From contig NZ_JAMTCF010000009.1 of assembly GCF_024171695.1 (NCBI RefSeq), positions 294,644-358,643 on the forward strand: 64,000 bases of DNA. The letters are read 5' to 3'. The DNA is from Actinosynnema pretiosum (GTDB lineage: Bacteria > Actinomycetota > Actinomycetes > Mycobacteriales > Pseudonocardiaceae). Position 1 is the first letter of the stretch. Each line of letters opens with the position of its first letter. The notes beneath the pieces were generated by a model. That model had not been told where the DNA came from and searched no databases. It saw only the letters and a list, made by a program, of their open reading frames with translations. Below, one piece after another: positions 34,966 through 43,994 of the stretch. The position numbers and the translations under genes are program-made.

Positions 34966-35748
34966 CTACCGCCCGGTGAACCGCGCCTCCCGCTTCCCCA
35001 CGAACGCCGCGACCCCCTCCCGGTGGTCCTCGGTGGCCCCGGCCTCGGCCTGCGTGCGCGCCTCCACGGCCAGCGACTCGTCGAGCGTCCCCCAGGCCGC
35101 CGCGAGCGCCTCCTTGATCTTCGCGTAGGCCACCGTCGGCCCGGCCGCGAGCCGCGCGGCCAGCGCGTGCGCCGACCCGGCCAGCTCCTCGCCCGGCACC
35201 ACCCGGTTCACCAGCCCGATCCGCAGCGCCTCCTCGGCCCCCACCGGCTCGCCGAGCAGCAGCAGCTCCGCCGCCCGCCCGGCCCCGACCAGCCTGGGCA
35301 GCGTCCAGGACGCCCCGGAGTCCGCCGTCAGCCCCACGTTCGCGAACGACATCACGAACCGCGCCTTCTCCGACACCACCCGCAGGTCGCACGCGAACGC
35401 CAGCGACGCCCCCGCCCCGGCCGCGATCCCGTTCACCGCCGCCACCACCGGCTTCGGCATCGCCGCGATCGCCGACACCAGCGGGTTGTAGTGCTTCTCC
35501 ACGGTCTCCAGCGGCGCGGGGTCGCCGGACTCCAGCAGGGCCACGTGCTCCTTCAGGTCCTGCCCGCCGCAGAACGCCCGACCGGAGCCGGTCAGCACCA
35601 CGGCCCGCACCGCCGGGTCGGCCGCCGCCTCCCACACGGCCGCCAGCAGCGCCTCCTTCAGCGAGGTGGTCAGCGAGTTGAACGCCTCCGGGCGGTTCAG
35701 CACGAGGGTGCGAACGCCGTCGGCGTCGTCGACGAGGAGTTCGGACAC
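34966..35748 (-). CDS. Enoyl-CoA hydratase/isomerase
   Basis: A 260-residue crotonase-fold enzyme. Oxyanion-hole segments are GSGRAFCGGQDL and AVNGIAAGAGASLA. In the second catalytic position the sequence is NVGLTADSGASW, with Asp where isomerase-type PaaG proteins have it; the hydratase Glu is absent. This and the PaaX gene immediately upstream favour a PaaG-like role in phenylacetate or related aromatic CoA degradation, but no other paa genes are present. The GTG has GGAGGT upstream. Confidence 0.85.
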   Translation of the reverse strand: MSELLVDDADGVRTLVLNRPEAFNSLTTSLKEALLAAVWEAAADPAVRAVVLTGSGRAFCGGQDLKEHVALLESGDPAPLETVEKHYNPLVSAIAAMPKPVVAAVNGIAAGAGASLAFACDLRVVSEKARFVMSFANVGLTADSGASWTLPRLVGAGRAAELLLLGEPVGAEEALRIGLVNRVVPGEELAGSAHALAARLAAGPTVAYAKIKEALAAAWGTLDESLAVEARTQAEAGATEDHREGVAAFVGKREARFTGR

Positions 35749-35828
35749 GGGGGGACCTCCGTCAGCTCGGGTCTTGCTCGGCTCGGTCTGCCACGGCGGT
35801 TGAGCGACTGCGCGGTCGGGCGATCGCG

Positions 35829-35875
35829 GTCGAGCGACTGGTAGATGGCGTCGGCCGATCCGGTGTACCAGCGCG
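35829..35875. repeat. 47-bp segment nearly identical to part of glgC
   Basis: Read on the minus strand, this stretch matches glgC positions 44281-44327 at 45 of 47 bases and would encode [15 protein letters not shown], against [15 protein letters not shown] in GlgC. One difference is synonymous (GGG to GGA) and the other is Asn to Asp in the last codon. A second partial copy of its end (GTTGAGCGACTG) lies at 35809-35820. It falls in the 141-bp paaX-echA gap, in no gene. Confidence 0.9.
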
Positions 35876-35889
35876 CGGCCCCGCCGGTC

Positions 35890-36753
35890 TCAACCGGACT
35901 CCTGCGCCTCGCGCGCGCCCGCCGGAGCCAGGCAGTCGTCCACGAACTCCCGCGCCGCGCCCGCCAGCCGCCCGGTGTGCCGGTCGAAGAACGCCGCCGC
36001 CTCCGTCCCCGCCCACCCTGCGGGCAGCAGCTCGTCCGGCAGCCCCGGATCGCGGAACAGGAACTTGCGCCACGCGTGCAGGAACCGCTGCGAGGCCGCG
36101 AACGCCACCGGCGGCGACCCGCCGTCCACAGCGGACACCACCGGCTCCCACTCGGCCACGAACCGCGCGTAGTCCGCGCCCAGCTCCGCCAGGTCCCACG
36201 CCCGCGCCGCCAGCCCGGACGGCTCGCCCTCGTGCTCGCCGAGGAACACCGCCGCCCCCACCCCCTCGGCCGCCAGCACCCCGCGCAGCTCCGGCGACGG
36301 CCTCGGCGCGATCCAGGTGACCGGCCCCAGCGACCCGTACCCGAGCAGCTGGAGCGACGGCGCGACCCGCTCCCGCACCTCCCGGTTCGGCGCCTCGTCC
36401 AGCACCACCACGTGCCAGCGACCGTCCCAGGTGGACGGCCGGGTCCGGTAGATCCGGGCCGCCGCCTCGTCGAGGCGCGTCTCCGCGCGGGGCGTCATCG
36501 CGTAACCGGGGCCGTCGGGCAGCCGCACCGGTTCCAACCAGCCCTGCCTGACCGTGCGGGACACGGCCGTGCGCACCGCGGGCGGTGCGAAGTCCAGGGG
36601 CTCCAGCAGTCGGACGAGGGCGGCGATGGTCGCGGCGCCACCGCGCTCCCGCAGGTGGCCGCCGTACACGTCGAAGAGCGCGGAACGGGCTCGCACGAGG
36701 TCCGAGTCTGTCAGGACGGCCCCGCGACACGCCACAGGTCGGGATTCGCTCAC
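35890..36753 (-). CDS. PaaX-family transcriptional regulator
   Basis: A 287-residue regulator: an N-terminal winged helix (FDVYGGHLRERGGAATIAALVRLLEPL), the central Cas2-like PaaX domain (STWDGRWHVVVLDE) and the C-terminal domain with FLHAWRKFLFRDPGLPDELLPAGWAG-type motif (seen as WRKFLFRDPGLPDELLP). PaaX proteins repress phenylacetate catabolism and release DNA on binding phenylacetyl-CoA. The neighbouring hydratase fits. No paaABCDE genes are in the window. Confidence 0.9.
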   Translation of the reverse strand: MSESRPVACRGAVLTDSDLVRARSALFDVYGGHLRERGGAATIAALVRLLEPLDFAPPAVRTAVSRTVRQGWLEPVRLPDGPGYAMTPRAETRLDEAAARIYRTRPSTWDGRWHVVVLDEAPNREVRERVAPSLQLLGYGSLGPVTWIAPRPSPELRGVLAAEGVGAAVFLGEHEGEPSGLAARAWDLAELGADYARFVAEWEPVVSAVDGGSPPVAFAASQRFLHAWRKFLFRDPGLPDELLPAGWAGTEAAAFFDRHTGRLAGAAREFVDDCLAPAGAREAQESG

Positions 36754-36959
36754 GGCCGGGTGACACGCCCGATGTGACGGAGAAGTCTTTGCGGTACCGC
36801 CATCCTGGGCGTGATCAGGGCGTTGTCGGAGGGGGAAACCGCCGTTCCGGACGGGCGGAAAGATCGGTTCGGTTTCACTGTGCAGTCTGCATAGGGGAGA
36901 ATGGACGCCGTGTTCCGGCCCAGGTCGGAACGGGGAAGATCTGACGGAGGGAGCACGCT
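36754..36959. promoter_or_regulatory. Promoter region between paaX and the DUF3117 gene
   Basis: Divergent spacer of 206 bp. Near the DUF3117 gene, TTCACT and CATAGGG-like elements (36866-36895) could be -35 and -10 boxes, and GGAGGGAGC precedes the ATG. No clear dyad was found for PaaX. Confidence 0.3.
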
Positions 36960-37127
36960 ATGGCGGCCATGAAGCCCCGGACCGGCGACGGTCCCCTTGA
37001 GGTGACCAAGGAGGGGCGGGGCATCGTGATGCGCGTTCCGCTGGAAGGCGGTGGGCGCCTGGTGGTCGAGATGTCGGCCGACGAGGCGAACGCGCTGGGC
37101 GACGCGCTCAAGGCGGCCGCGGGCTGA
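36960..37127 (+). CDS. DUF3117 protein (Rv1211-like)
   Basis: A 55-residue protein beginning MAAMKPRTGDGPLEVTKEG, then RGIVMRVPLEGGGRLVVEM and the terminal helix DEANALGDALKAA. Every part matches the DUF3117 family, which is nearly invariant across actinobacteria. The mycobacterial relative Rv1211 has been described as calmodulin-like; I see no EF-hand here. It keeps its place between tag and glgM. GGAGG sits 7-10 bp before the ATG. Confidence 0.93.
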   Translation: MAAMKPRTGDGPLEVTKEGRGIVMRVPLEGGGRLVVEMSADEANALGDALKAAAG

Positions 37128-37233
37128 CCTGCCGGGACGAAGCCTCAGCGCCCCGGTTTCCCGAGCGGAACCGGGGCATCGCTTCGTCGTGCTCCGGAAC
37201 GCAACCCCAGGAAACTCCAGGAGGAACGCCGCC

Positions 37234-38601
37234 GTGCACGTGCCGCTGCCCACCCCGCTGGTCGCCGTAGAGGTGGCCGACGAACCCCGTCCCGGCGTGC
37301 CACCGGTCGTGCTGACCGATGACGAGGCCGGGGAGACCCGCAAGGACGACGAGGGCCGTTGGCGGCTCGGGGTCGGCGGCGGGAAGCCCGCGCACTGGCG
37401 GCGCGCGGGCGCGGCGCTGACGCGGGAGCTGGCGGGCAGCGGCGCGCGGTTCGACGTCGAGCTGACCGACGCGGCCGACGCCGAGTCCGTCCGGGCGTTC
37501 GTGCTCGGCGCGGTGCTCGGCGGCTACAAGTTCGCCCTGACCAGCGGTGACGCCCCCGAACGGGTGGAGTCGCTGCGCCTGGTCGTGCCCGACGAGGGCT
37601 ACACCGACGTGCTGGCCGCCGAGGCGTTCCGGGCGCACCTGCTCGCCTCGGCCACCGCGTTCAACCGCGACCTGGCCAACGCGCCGTCCAACGTGAAGGA
37701 CCCGGCCTGGGTCGCCGCCGCCGCCGTCGACGCGGCGCGCGGAACCCCCGGCCTCCAGGTGCAGGTCCGCGACGAGAAGTGGCTGGCCAAGCGCGGCTTC
37801 GGCGGCGTGCTCGCGGTCGGCGGCGGCTCCACCCGGCCGCCGAGGCTGGTCGAGCTGACCTGGCGCGGCGGCGACGGGCCGCACGTGGTGCTGGTCGGCA
37901 AGGGCATCACGTTCGACACCGGCGGCATCTCGATCAAGCCCGCCGACGGGATGCACCTGATGCGCACCGACATGTCCGGTGGCGCCGCCGTGATCGCCGC
38001 CGTGGTCGCGCTGGCCCGCCGGGGCTCACCGGTCCGGGTGACCGGCCTGGTGCCGCTGGCGGAGAACCACGTGTCCGGCTCGGCCTACCGGCCGGGTGAC
38101 GTGGTGCGGCAGTACGGCGGGACCACCACCGAGATCGGCAACACCGACGCCGAGGGCAGGCTCGTGCTGGCCGACGCGCTGGCGTACGCGGTGGACGAGC
38201 TGGAGCCGGACGTCCTGGTGGACGTGGCGACGCTGACCGGCGCGATGAAGGTCGCGCTGGGCCTGCGCACGGGCGGGCTGTTCAGCAGCTCGGACGCGGT
38301 CGCGGAGGCGCTGGCGGACGCGGGCGAGCGGGTCGGCGAGGCCTGGTGGCGGATGCCGCTGCTGGAGGACCACGCGGACGACGTGCGCGGCCAGCTCGCC
38401 GACCTGCGCCAGACCCCGCCCGGCCCCGGCGGCATCACGGCGGCGCTGTTCCTGCGCGAGTTCACCGGCGGCCTGCCGTGGGCGCACCTGGACATCGCCG
38501 GTCCCGCGCGGGCCGAGGACGCGCACGACGAGGTCGTGCCGGGCGCGACGGGCTTCTCGGCGCGGACCCTGGTGGAGTTCGTGGAGGCCTACAAGGGCTG
38601 A
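37234..38601 (+). CDS. Leucyl aminopeptidase (M17)
   Basis: A 455-residue cytosolic aminopeptidase. The catalytic domain contains VGKGITFDTGGISIKP (metal-binding Lys and Asp), the MRTDMSGGAA segment and the M17 signature NTDAEGRL with metal-binding Asp and Glu. The N-terminal macro-like domain is shortened and diverged compared with PepA. Its GTG has AGGAGG at 9-bp spacing. It releases N-terminal residues from peptides and may process peptides imported by the cell. Confidence 0.93.
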   Translation: MHVPLPTPLVAVEVADEPRPGVPPVVLTDDEAGETRKDDEGRWRLGVGGGKPAHWRRAGAALTRELAGSGARFDVELTDAADAESVRAFVLGAVLGGYKFALTSGDAPERVESLRLVVPDEGYTDVLAAEAFRAHLLASATAFNRDLANAPSNVKDPAWVAAAAVDAARGTPGLQVQVRDEKWLAKRGFGGVLAVGGGSTRPPRLVELTWRGGDGPHVVLVGKGITFDTGGISIKPADGMHLMRTDMSGGAAVIAAVVALARRGSPVRVTGLVPLAENHVSGSAYRPGDVVRQYGGTTTEIGNTDAEGRLVLADALAYAVDELEPDVLVDVATLTGAMKVALGLRTGGLFSSSDAVAEALADAGERVGEAWWRMPLLEDHADDVRGQLADLRQTPPGPGGITAALFLREFTGGLPWAHLDIAGPARAEDAHDEVVPGATGFSARTLVEFVEAYKG

Positions 38602-38743
38602 CCGGCCCGCGCGCCGCTCGCGGGACCCCGGAGGGGGAGGCGGGCGGGGGAGTGGGAGCGACGTGCGAGGGGACCGGCGGGCTGACCGCCGGTCCCCTCG
38701 GTCGCGTTCGGGGAGCGCGCGGACCACCCCGTGGCGGTGTGGG

Positions 38744-39904
38744 TCAGCGCGGCGGCGCGGCGGTGGCGCGCTGCCCGAGCGCGTCGTTCCTGAGTACGTC
38801 GTTCCCGAGCGTGTCGTCCCCGAGTGCGTCGTCCCCGAGTGCGTCGTCTCCGAGCGCGTTGTCCTCGAGCGCGTCGTTCCCGAGCGCGTCGTCTCCGAGT
38901 GCGTCGTTCCCGAGTGCGTTGTCCCCGAGTACGTGGTCCCCGATGGCGTGGTCCCCGATGGCGTGGTCGCGGAAGACCCGCACGGCGGGCGGCAGCGGGT
39001 GGTCGGTCGGCCAGACCAGGGCGATGCGGCGCTCGGCGCGCGGCAGGAGCGGCAGCTCGACCAGGTCCGTCGGGTGGTCCGCGGCGGGCAGCACGGCCAC
39101 GCCCAGCCCGGCCGACACCAGCCCGCGCACCGTCTCCGTCTCCTGCCCCTCGAACGCCAGTTCCGGCGTGAACCCGGCCGCCGCGCACAGCTCGTCGGTG
39201 ATCTGCCGCAACCCGTACCCGTGCTCCATGCCGACGAACGCCTCACTCGCCAGGTCCGCCACCCGCACCGCCCGCCGCCGCGCCGCCAACCGGTGCGAGG
39301 CGTGCGCCACCAGCACCAGCTCCTGCACCCGCAGCACCCGCCAGGCCAAGCGCCCCGCCGCGCCACCGGCCTCGGCGCCCGCCGCGCCACTCGTCGTCCC
39401 GCCCGCCACCCGGCCCGCCGCGCCCTCGCCACCCGCCTCCGCGCCCGACGGCGGTGGCGCGATCAGGGCCAGGTCCACGCCCCCGTCCGCCAGCCGGTCG
39501 AGCAGCACCTGCCGCGAGTCCTGCACCAGCCGGAACCGCACCGCCGGGTGCTCGTCCCGGAACCCCCGCACCAGCTCCGGCACCAGCGACCGCCCCAGCA
39601 GGTGCAGGAACCCCAGCGCCACCTGCCCGCGCTCCGGGTCCACCTCCTCCTCGGCCGCCCGCCACCCCGCCTCCAGCGCCACGACCGCCCGCTCGGCCGA
39701 CTCCGCCAGCAACCGCCCCGCCCTGGTCAACCGCACCCGCCTGCCGTCGCGCACCACCACCGGCGCCCCCAGCGCCTCCCCGAGCGCCGCCAGCCACCGG
39801 CTCACCGTGGGTTGCGGCACACCCGCGTGCTCGGCGGCCCGCGTCAGGTGCTCGTCGGTCGCCAGAAACCGCAGCACAGCGAGCTTCGGCGCCAATTCAT
39901 CCAT
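38744..39904 (-). CDS. LysR-type regulator with a C-terminal repeat array
   Basis: A 386-residue regulator, about 70-80 residues longer than usual. The N-terminal helix-turn-helix (LAVLRFLATDEHLTRAAEHAGVPQPTVSRWLAALGE region, residues 8-42) and the effector-binding domain are normal, apart from a Gly/Ala insert near residues 150-175. From about residue 315 the protein becomes a string of pentapeptides of the form A-L-G-D-D / A-L-G-N-D, coded by twelve 15-bp units. It diverges from an MFS exporter 56 bp away, the classic regulator-target layout. The function of the tail is unknown. Confidence 0.85.
   Translation of the reverse strand: MDELAPKLAVLRFLATDEHLTRAAEHAGVPQPTVSRWLAALGEALGAPVVVRDGRRVRLTRAGRLLAESAERAVVALEAGWRAAEEEVDPERGQVALGFLHLLGRSLVPELVRGFRDEHPAVRFRLVQDSRQVLLDRLADGGVDLALIAPPPSGAEAGGEGAAGRVAGGTTSGAAGAEAGGAAGRLAWRVLRVQELVLVAHASHRLAARRRAVRVADLASEAFVGMEHGYGLRQITDELCAAAGFTPELAFEGQETETVRGLVSAGLGVAVLPAADHPTDLVELPLLPRAERRIALVWPTDHPLPPAVRVFRDHAIGDHAIGDHVLGDNALGNDALGDDALGNDALEDNALGDDALGDDALGDDTLGNDVLRNDALGQRATAAPPR
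38781..38960. repeat. Twelve 15-bp tandem repeats
   Basis: Twelve contiguous variants of GCGTCGTTCCCGAGT (plus-strand view), differing at a few positions, with partial units on both sides. On the minus strand they encode the acidic A-L-G-D-D tail of the LysR protein. The plus strand is also open in all units, giving V-V-P-E-C-type peptides, but no start or family supports that. Confidence 0.95.
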
Positions 39905-39960
39905 CACCGAATGAATTCTCCCCGAACAGCGCATTGGACGCATTGTTTAGCGTCGACAAC
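39905..39960. promoter_or_regulatory. LysR/MFS divergent promoter
   Basis: Only 56 bp separate the two starts. GCGCATTGGACGCATTG contains a repeated CGCATTG (39929-39944), a likely LysR half-site pair. The AT content rises near the MFS start (TTGTTTAGC). Confidence 0.4.
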
Positions 39961-41172
39961 ATGAACAGGCTGACCACGGCCACCGCCGCGACCGGGTTCG
40001 CGACCTTCGCCCTGCTGTACGCGCCGCAGCCCGTGCTGCCGCAGCTGGCGGCCGAGTTCGGCCTCACCCCGTCCGGCGCGTCGTTCGCGATCGGCGCGGC
40101 CACCGGCGCGCTCGCGCTGGCCGTGGTGCCGCTCGCGACCCTGTCCGAGCGCCTGGGCCGCAGGCGCGTCATCGTCTGGTCGCTGGCCGTCGCCGCCCTC
40201 GTCGGGCTCCTGCTGCCGCTGGCCCCGAACTACCCGGTGCTCCTGCTCCTGCGCGTCCTGCAGGGCCTGGCCACCGCCGGGGTCCCCGCCGCCGCGATGG
40301 CGTTCCTGGCCGAGGAGGTCGGCGCGCTCGGCGTCGGCGCGGCGATCGGCGCGCTGGTGGCGGGCAACAGCGCGGGCGGCATGGTCGGCAGGCTCGTCGC
40401 GGGCGTCGGCGTCGACTGGCTCGGCTGGCGCGCCGCGCTGGGCCTGGTCGGCGCGTTCGGCGTCCTCTGCGCCGTCCTGGTCGCCCTGTTCCTCCCGGAC
40501 GGCACGACCCGCCGCGCCCCCTCCACCCGCTCCGACGTGCGCGCGGGCCTCAGATCGGCGGTCGCGGACCCCGTGCTGCTGTGCCTGTACGCGGTGGGCC
40601 TGCTGGGCACGGCCGCGTTCATCTCCCTGTTCAACGCGATCCCGTTCCGCCTGGCCGGACCGCCCCTGTCCCTGCCCGCCCGGTTCGCCGCGCTGGTGTT
40701 CCTGGCGTACGCGGCGGGCGGGGTGTGCTCGGCGCTCGCGGGCAGGCTCTCCGACCGCGTCGGCCGCGCGGCGGTGGCGGTCGGCGCGCTGGCCGTGGCC
40801 GCGCTCGGCGCGCTCCTCACCCTCCCCGACCACCTGGCCGCCGTGGGCGCGGGCCTGCTGCTGTTCACCGGCGGCTTCTTCGCCGCGCACGCCACCGCGA
40901 GCGCCTGGGTGGGCGCCCGCGCGCGGGCCAAGGGCCAGTCGTCGGGCGTCTACCTGTTCGCCTACTACCTGGGCAGCAGCGCGGGCGGCGCGCTGGGCGC
41001 GACGGCCTACGGCGCGTGGGGCTGGCCCGGCCTGACGGCGGCGATCACCTGCTGGCTGGCCACGGCCGCCACCGCGATCGCCCTGGCCCACCGGCTGGGC
41101 GGACGACTCGCGGCGGCGGCCCCGGAAGCCGTCCCGGCGGCCGTCCCCGGCGCGTCGACGGCCGGTCCGTAG
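39961..41172 (+). CDS. MFS transporter (YnfM/CynX type)
   Basis: A 403-residue transporter with twelve predicted helices. FALLYAPQPVLPQLAAEFG at the first helix is a hallmark of the YnfM-like group, and the loop 2-3 motif is LSERLGRRRVI. These proteins export small compounds such as arabinose analogues or drugs. The divergent LysR probably controls it. It ends 6 bp before the stop of the convergent lipoprotein gene, with no terminator between. Confidence 0.92.
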   Translation: MNRLTTATAATGFATFALLYAPQPVLPQLAAEFGLTPSGASFAIGAATGALALAVVPLATLSERLGRRRVIVWSLAVAALVGLLLPLAPNYPVLLLLRVLQGLATAGVPAAAMAFLAEEVGALGVGAAIGALVAGNSAGGMVGRLVAGVGVDWLGWRAALGLVGAFGVLCAVLVALFLPDGTTRRAPSTRSDVRAGLRSAVADPVLLCLYAVGLLGTAAFISLFNAIPFRLAGPPLSLPARFAALVFLAYAAGGVCSALAGRLSDRVGRAAVAVGALAVAALGALLTLPDHLAAVGAGLLLFTGGFFAAHATASAWVGARARAKGQSSGVYLFAYYLGSSAGGALGATAYGAWGWPGLTAAITCWLATAATAIALAHRLGGRLAAAAPEAVPAAVPGASTAGP

Positions 41173-41178
41173 CGCGCC

Positions 41179-42564
41179 TCAGAACTCCAGCGGCACCGGC
41201 ACGCCCGCGCCCGGCGCGATCTCCACGTCCCCCAGCCTCGGCAGCTGCTTCCGCCCCGGCTTCAGCCCGAACACCACCGACCGCGCGTCCGAGGGCACCT
41301 CGACGACCACCGCGAGCGGGAACACCCCGCCGCCCCCGCGCGTGCCCACCACCCGCGCGGGCGAGCCGTCCGCCAGCCGCACGTCGAACATCGGCGCCGT
41401 CAGCGCCGCCCCGTCCGAGTCGGGCAGCCCGTCGCCGCGCAACCGGAACTCCACCAGCGCCTCGTCCGCCCCGGACGCGGTCACCAGCTCGTGCCGCAGG
41501 TCCGCGCTCACCGGCCGCTGCCTGCCCATCCGCACGCCGATCACGGCCAGCTTCCCGGCCGCGCCGCCGACCCGGACGTCCAGGCCAACCTCGGTGAACC
41601 GGTCGGGCACCGCCTTGCGCCGCAGCGCGGCGGGCAGCTCGCCCACCGGCTTCCCGGACGGCAGCTCGATCCGCTGCTCCAGCGACCGCGCGCCCACCGT
41701 GCTCAGCGCCAGCGCGGGCGCCGCCCCGGAGTCCTCCCCGGCGGGCGCCGTGTAGACCACCAGCGCCGACCCCTTCTCCGGCAACCGGTCCAGCGGGACC
41801 ACCCGCCGCCGTTCCGGCAGCTCCAGCGCCAGCTCCGAGGGCTGAGGCCGCCACCCCCGCCAGCTGTCCCGGTCGAACGCCGGGTCGGTCTCGTCGTGCC
41901 GCTCCACCTCGACCCGCAGCACCCGCAGCCCCACCCCGTGCTCGGCCCGCAGCTCCCCGGCCGGGGTCCGCCACGACGCGGGCTCGGCGTACCCGGTGAC
42001 CCGGACCTCCAGCTGGTCGTCCCGCAGCACCGCCCCGCCGACCGCGTCGACCGGGGCCGCGCCGTCGTCCTCCAGCACGGCCAGGTAGTCCGGCCCGGCC
42101 GAGTCCACCCGGACCTCGCCGGGGACGCTGGTGCGCCCGTCGGCCCGCACCAGGTTCCCGACCGGGACGCTGCGGTTCCCCGCACCGGGCACCTGCGGCG
42201 GCTGCACCTCCAGCCGCACCCCGTCCGCCGACTCGGCGACCCGCTTCATCGGGATCGGCACCCAGTCCGCCTCGGCCGAGGTCCCCGGCACCTGGACCGG
42301 CCCGCACCACAGCCTCGGGTCGACGTCCGACTTCGCGGGCCCGGTCCTGGCGAACCAGCAGCTCACCCCGCCCCCGCCGACCCGCGCCACGTACCCGAGG
42401 TTCAGCGCGTAGCTCATCTCCGACTCACCGGCGGCCTGGAGCGACGCCGCGTCCAGCACCTGCTTCCCGCCGATGGTCGGCGGGGCCTCCACGCCGCGCG
42501 CGTTCGCCGTCGAGCACGCCCCGACGGCGAACAGCGCCACCACCGCAACTCCGGCGATCCGCAC
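41179..42564 (-). CDS. Lipoprotein of unknown function
   Basis: A 461-residue exported protein not assigned to a family. The signal peptide VRIAGVAVVALFAVGACS ends in a lipobox with Cys near residue 17. The mature part is mostly beta-strand-like, with no catalytic motif recognised. The GTG has GGGGGTG upstream; a longer version beginning 20 codons earlier is less likely because it spoils the signal peptide. The 152-bp gap to glgM contains CACAAATTACCC and TTTAAAAGG, likely promoter AT-rich elements. Confidence 0.75.
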   Translation of the reverse strand: MRIAGVAVVALFAVGACSTANARGVEAPPTIGGKQVLDAASLQAAGESEMSYALNLGYVARVGGGGVSCWFARTGPAKSDVDPRLWCGPVQVPGTSAEADWVPIPMKRVAESADGVRLEVQPPQVPGAGNRSVPVGNLVRADGRTSVPGEVRVDSAGPDYLAVLEDDGAAPVDAVGGAVLRDDQLEVRVTGYAEPASWRTPAGELRAEHGVGLRVLRVEVERHDETDPAFDRDSWRGWRPQPSELALELPERRRVVPLDRLPEKGSALVVYTAPAGEDSGAAPALALSTVGARSLEQRIELPSGKPVGELPAALRRKAVPDRFTEVGLDVRVGGAAGKLAVIGVRMGRQRPVSADLRHELVTASGADEALVEFRLRGDGLPDSDGAALTAPMFDVRLADGSPARVVGTRGGGGVFPLAVVVEVPSDARSVVFGLKPGRKQLPRLGDVEIAPGAGVPVPLEF

Positions 42565-42716
42565 AACCGCACCCCCAACCGGTCGAGGGCGTGCCGCCGG
42601 GGTTCGGCGACAAAACACCCCCACCGCTTTAAAAGGCCTCGGAGGCGGTATTCAGGTTGCACAAATTACCCTGTGACGTGAATCACAAACAGGTTTAACT
42701 CCGTGGAGCAACTTTT

Positions 42717-43889
42717 CTAGCGCGTGTTTTCCAGTGCCGCCCGGTACACGTCCACGGTCTGCTCGGCGACCGTTCCCCAGGAGAACTCCCGCACCGCCCG
42801 CTCCCGACCGGCCGCGCCGAACGCCGCCGCCCGCGCCGGATCGGCCAGCAGCGCGTTCACCGCGTCCGCCAACCCGGTCCGGAACGCCGCCTCGTCCGAC
42901 TCGTCGTAGTGCACCAGCAGCCCGGTCTCCCCGTCCCGCACCACCTCGGGGATGCCGCCCACGTCCGAGGCCACCACGGCGGTCCCGCAGGCCATCGCCT
43001 CCAGGTTCACGATCCCCAGCGGCTCGTACACCGACGGGCACACGAACACCGCCGCCCGGCTCAGGATCTGCTTCACCTCGTCCGGCTCCAGCATCCGCTG
43101 CAACCACACCACCCCCGGCCGCGCCGCCGACAGCTCGGCGACCGCCGCCCGCGTCTCCTCGGCGATCTCCGGGGTGTCCGGGGCGCCCGCGCACAGCACG
43201 ATCTGCGCCTCCGGCGAGATCCGGTGCGCCGCCGCGACCAGGTGCCCGACGCCCTTCTGCCGGGTGATCCGCCCGACGAACGCGACGATCGGCCGCTCCG
43301 GGTCGATCCCGTTCGCGACCAGCGCGTCCACCCCGTCGACCGGCCGGTAGGCGACCGTGTCGATGCCGTTGCGCACCACGTGCACCCGCGCCGGGTCGAG
43401 CGCCGGGTAGCAGTCCAGCACGTCGGCCCGCATCCCCTCGCTCACCGCGATGACCGCGTCCGCCGCCTCGTAGGCGGTCCGCTCCACCCACGACGACACC
43501 CGGTACCCGCCGCCGAGCTGCTCGGCCTTCCACGGCCTGCGCGGCTCCAGCGAGTGCGCCGTCACCACGTGCGGCACCCCGTGCAGCAGCTTCGCCAGGT
43601 GCCCGGCCATGTTGGCGTACCAGGTGTGCGAGTGCGCCAGGTCGACCCCGCCCAGCGCCGCCGCCATGCCGAGGTCGGCCGACAGCACGCCGAGCGCCGC
43701 GTTCGCCTCCGCCAGCTCCCGCACCGGGTTGTGCGCCACCGCGTCGGGCCTCGGCCCGCCGAAGGCGTGCACGTCCACCTCGACCAGTTCGCGCAACCTC
43801 GGCACCAGGAAACCGACGTGCACCCCAGCCCCGCCGTAGACCTCCGGCGGGTACTCCCGAGTCAGCAGTCCAATTCGCACACGGGTCAC
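42717..43889 (-). CDS. glgM: Maltose-1-phosphate synthase / glycosyltransferase GlgM
   Basis: A 390-residue GT4 enzyme. The N-terminus [21 protein letters not shown] and the catalytic ERFPGLGPL-like motif ([16 protein letters not shown], with Glu residues) are characteristic of the actinobacterial GlgA/GlgM group. The mycobacterial enzyme Rv1212c makes alpha-maltose-1-phosphate from ADP-glucose and glucose-1-phosphate for the GlgE pathway. The divergent glgC supplies ADP-glucose. GTG is chosen because GGAG lies 9 bp upstream; an ATG five codons earlier lacks a site. Length matches Rv1212c. Confidence 0.92.
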   Translation of the reverse strand: MTRVRIGLLTREYPPEVYGGAGVHVGFLVPRLRELVEVDVHAFGGPRPDAVAHNPVRELAEANAALGVLSADLGMAAALGGVDLAHSHTWYANMAGHLAKLLHGVPHVVTAHSLEPRRPWKAEQLGGGYRVSSWVERTAYEAADAVIAVSEGMRADVLDCYPALDPARVHVVRNGIDTVAYRPVDGVDALVANGIDPERPIVAFVGRITRQKGVGHLVAAAHRISPEAQIVLCAGAPDTPEIAEETRAAVAELSAARPGVVWLQRMLEPDEVKQILSRAAVFVCPSVYEPLGIVNLEAMACGTAVVASDVGGIPEVVRDGETGLLVHYDESDEAAFRTGLADAVNALLADPARAAAFGAAGRERAVREFSWGTVAEQTVDVYRAALENTR

Positions 43890-43994
43890 GGTAGTCGGCT
43901 CCATTGGGGCGGCTGGGTGAACAGGCGGCCAAGCGTGCTGTTCGCCGCACTTGGCCATTGGTGGGGCGGCATCCCGCCGGTTAGGGTCAACACC

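Noticed and set aside
26863..36753. Antibiotic biosynthetic gene cluster
   Set aside because: Regulators, a hydrolase and oxidoreductases are present, but there is no synthase, carrier protein, P450 or tailoring set.
38781..38960. Canonical pentapeptide-repeat (quinolone-resistance-like) domain
   Set aside because: The residue two before Leu is Asp/His/Asn rather than Ala/Cys/Ser/Val, so the right-handed beta-helix rule is not met.
38663..39964. Plus-strand open frame with V-V-P-E-C-type repeats over the LysR gene
   Set aside because: The minus strand encodes clear LysR domains; the plus frame only mirrors the repeat array and has no family.
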